DNA of 17,823 nt from an uncultured Fidelibacterota bacterium (GTDB taxonomy: Bacteria > Fidelibacterota > Marinisomatia > Marinisomatales > UBA1611). The position numbers and the translations under genes were made by a program. Position 1 is the stretch's first letter, and the number at the start of each line of letters is the position of its first letter. Shown one piece after another: positions 16,288 to 17,823 of this stretch. The notes beneath the pieces were generated by a model. It was not told the origin of the DNA, made no database searches, and worked only from the letters and a program-made list of their open reading frames with translations. The stretch covers positions 1-17,823 of the forward strand of contig CALCSS010000014.1 of NCBI GenBank assembly GCA_937893835.1, read 5' to 3'.

Positions 16288-16727
16288 AATCTGATTGTTT
16301 CTCCCTGATCGATTTGGATTCCTAATCTATAGAGTGAGTCTTTTTTGGCCTCTAGTAGTTTAAGGTTATTGCATTCACTGTCAAGCATTAGTCGTGCATT
16401 ATTTATCTCAAAGCATTTTTTTACTAGTTCAATATACTCCTTTGCGAATTTTCGCACCTGCTTCTTTGATTCCTGATCTTGCTTTAGTTCATCCATGCTT
16501 TCAAATTTTAATCTGAAGGCGATGGTCTTATCAATGATCTTTTGTGATCTTTTATTGCAATCGCATGCATCGTAGTCTGCGCCTTGAGGATTTCTCAGAT
16601 CAAGATTTCTTTGAGTGGTCCTGATAGAGCTTTCCTTTGAATTTTTTTTCTCCTTGTTCATATCATTTGAACAAGAAATGAATAGGGAGATCAATAAGAG
16701 GGGTAGAGTATTATAAAATTTTCTCAT
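16284..16727 (-). CDS. Small putative lipoprotein of unknown function, coupled to the TonB receptor
   Basis: This 147-residue protein is not recognised. The N-terminus (MRKFYNTLPLLLISLF) runs into ISC, a lipobox-like site with Cys19, though Phe at -3 is unusual. A Lys/Ser/Asn-rich linker follows (about 20-45), then a charged, largely helical part (about 60-147) with four cysteines: two in DACDC near residue 55, one in KKCFE and one in DSECN. It is probably periplasmic or outer-membrane anchored. It is the first gene of the receptor operon and shares ATGA with the receptor start, so an accessory role at the receptor is reasonable, though no SusD or TPR signature is present. The 117 bp upstream hold the terminator of the preceding gene and the presumed promoter. 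Confidence 0.75.
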   Translation of the reverse strand: MRKFYNTLPLLLISLFISCSNDMNKEKKNSKESSIRTTQRNLDLRNPQGADYDACDCNKRSQKIIDKTIAFRLKFESMDELKQDQESKKQVRKFAKEYIELVKKCFEINNARLMLDSECNNLKLLEAKKDSLYRLGIQIDQGETIRL

Positions 16728-16775
16728 TTTTAATTTAGGAAATCCATTTTGATAAAATTACAAAATATGAATAAC

Positions 16776-16816
16776 AAAAAAAAATAGGGGGCAGTGAAAA
16801 ATTCAACTGCCCCCTA
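16776..16816 (-). terminator. Strong intrinsic terminator of the right-edge T9SS protein gene
   Basis: A perfect 11-bp inverted repeat pairs 16785-16795 (TAGGGGGCAGT) with 16806-16816 around a 10-nt loop. Read on the minus strand, nine consecutive T residues (complement of 16776-16784) follow the stem. It ends the gene whose stop is at 16845-16847 and insulates it from the receptor operon. Confidence 0.92.
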
Positions 16817-16844
16817 AGATCATAACGAAAGTTATCCGTTATAT

Positions 16845-17823
16845 TTATTTCATTAGCGCCATCTTCTTACTGATCGTTTGAGTACCATCAGATAGTGTAT
16901 AGAGATATACGCCTGTAGACACTGATTGACCAAGTTCATCTTGACCATTCCAAGTGTAAGAATGAGTACCTGCATCAAGTGATGCGTTCTCTAGTACTCT
17001 TACCTTTTGCCCAAGCATGTTAAAGATCGTCAGGTTGACATCGGATGCTTTATCCATTGTAAAACTGATCTCTGTTGTTGGGTTGAAAGGGTTAGGGTAG
17101 TTCTGACTGAGAGCGAAAGTAGCTGGAACGGTTGTTGTGTTCTCATCTACTCCTAGCTCTGCGTGAGTCATATGATGGGTTGAACCTACTGGACCGCCAT
17201 GTGTACAATGTGTGGCAGCTCCAGATGCTTCGCTGTAGCTGAAGGTCATTGGTAATGGCCATTCAACAACATTCCAATCACCATCATTCTGGTGTAACCA
17301 CCATCCGTCTGGATGATCATCATGTACCTTGTTATCTAACCAATCCATGGTCCTATTGACCTGTGTTTGGATATAGATTGACTCTAGGTTGAAACCAAGG
17401 TCTGTTGCGTGCAGGTTGTCTGCCTCTGAGACTCCATTGTTATCAATCTGATATTGAGTAGAGTCATCCATCCAGCGACTTTGGTCAGCGATCATTGTAT
17501 CACAGTAGGTTGTCGTAACATCATTGGTGTCTGTAACATCCCAACACCAAGGATCCATTGCAAACATGGTCGTCAACTCCTCTGTATCAAAGAAGGCGTT
17601 GTTGTTGTAGTGGATGTTTCTATTGTTATTGTCCCAGCACCATCCTCTTGCAAGAAGTGTACTATCAGTACACTCGCCTTGATGGAGGGTAGCCATCTTA
17701 CCATGTCCACCAGCCCAGTTCAGTGTTGGACCTTGTCCATGTGAATTATGGGTCTGACCTGTGGAAACAGTATTGACAAATAGGTTGTTCGTGAAACGGG
17801 TGTTGTTACCGTGTCTGTAGAAC
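16845..17823 (-). CDS. C-terminal part of a secreted protein with T9SS type A sorting domain (5' end outside window)
   Basis: The reading frame is open to the right edge, so the gene begins beyond 17823. The Met at 17696 is internal, since 42 codons upstream of it are open and similar in character. The visible part is about 325 residues. Its first section is rich in Asn, Thr, Gly and His with lines such as NNTRFTNNLFVNT and NNNRNIHYNNNAFF, which resemble rungs of a right-handed parallel beta-helix. A Trp/Asp-rich section follows (RGWCWDNN, DPWCWDVTD, DGWWLHQNDGDWN). The sorting domain at the end has NYPNPFNPTTEISF, LTIFNMLGQKV, GVYLYTLSDG and a Lys-Lys-Met...Lys C-terminus. Surface or extracellular location is inferred from this domain. 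A beta-helix polysaccharide lyase or adhesin is possible, but the fold-defining part is out of view and no catalytic residues can be named. Confidence 0.88.
   Translation of the reverse strand, partial: FYRHGNNTRFTNNLFVNTVSTGQTHNSHGQGPTLNWAGGHGKMATLHQGECTDSTLLARGWCWDNNNRNIHYNNNAFFDTEELTTMFAMDPWCWDVTDTNDVTTTYCDTMIADQSRWMDDSTQYQIDNNGVSEADNLHATDLGFNLESIYIQTQVNRTMDWLDNKVHDDHPDGWWLHQNDGDWNVVEWPLPMTFSYSEASGAATHCTHGGPVGSTHHMTHAELGVDENTTTVPATFALSQNYPNPFNPTTEISFTMDKASDVNLTIFNMLGQKVRVLENASLDAGTHSYTWNGQDELGQSVSTGVYLYTLSDGTQTISKKMALMK

Noticed and set aside
17694..17696. Met at 17696 taken as the start of the right-edge gene
   Set aside because: The same frame is open for 42 further codons to the edge with similar composition, and no signal peptide follows this Met, which a T9SS cargo needs.
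17454..17744. Plus-strand open frame near the right edge
   Set aside because: It is antisense to the clearly coding T9SS-protein frame, which stays open to the window edge.
1..17823. Mobile elements, integrases, transposase remnants, attachment sites, origins, CRISPR arrays
   Set aside because: None seen. The tRNA at the left edge could in principle be an integration site, but no integrase or duplicated tRNA end was found in the window.

Overview
The window is AT-rich bacterial DNA. It most likely comes from a Gram-negative, marine-type member of the Fibrobacterota-Chlorobiota-Bacteroidota (FCB) superphylum. Marinimicrobia (SAR406) is my best guess and Ignavibacteria-like lineages are the alternative. 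The basis is inference from four separate secreted proteins that end in a type IX secretion (T9SS) type A sorting domain with the NPFNP signature, a large TonB-dependent receptor with a carboxypeptidase-regulatory-like N-terminus, and an XrtF-like exosortase. There is no rRNA or other phylogenetic marker to settle it.

Left edge (1-90): the 3' part of a tRNA-Asn followed by an intrinsic terminator, reading rightward.

Region A (67-5491, minus strand): a four-gene run. In transcription order it encodes a 1422-residue secreted protein (glycine-rich, Ig-like, two LamG, T9SS sorting domain), a 59-residue protein that is almost only a signal peptide plus a PEP/PID-CTERM-like sorting tail, an XrtF-like exosortase, and a multi-pass membrane protein in the position of an exosortase partner. 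The last three overlap or nearly touch. This looks like a compact exosortase cassette attached to a T9SS cargo gene.

Region B (5687-9060, minus strand): two tandem, paralogous Wzy/PglL-type membrane glycan ligases, just upstream of region A. Exosortases are classically paired with such enzymes, so A and B may form one surface-anchoring and glycosylation module.

Region C (9162-12312, plus strand): two genes 4 bp apart. The first encodes a LamG, dockerin-like, T9SS protein. The second encodes a secreted homologue of peptide:N-glycosidase F with a T9SS sorting domain. A divergent intergenic region with an inverted repeat separates C from B.

Region D (12381-16727, minus strand): a small putative lipoprotein, a TonB-dependent receptor (ATGA overlap) and an SGNH-hydrolase lipoprotein. 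With the PNGase F homologue next door, C and D read as a small locus for releasing, de-esterifying and importing glycans from glycoproteins. That reading is inferred from neighbourhood.

Right edge (16785-17823): a strong minus-strand terminator and the C-terminal part of another T9SS-sorted protein, whose 5' end lies beyond the window.

The best candidate for an under-described system is the exosortase cassette of region A with its tiny substrate-like protein and adjoining glycan ligases.
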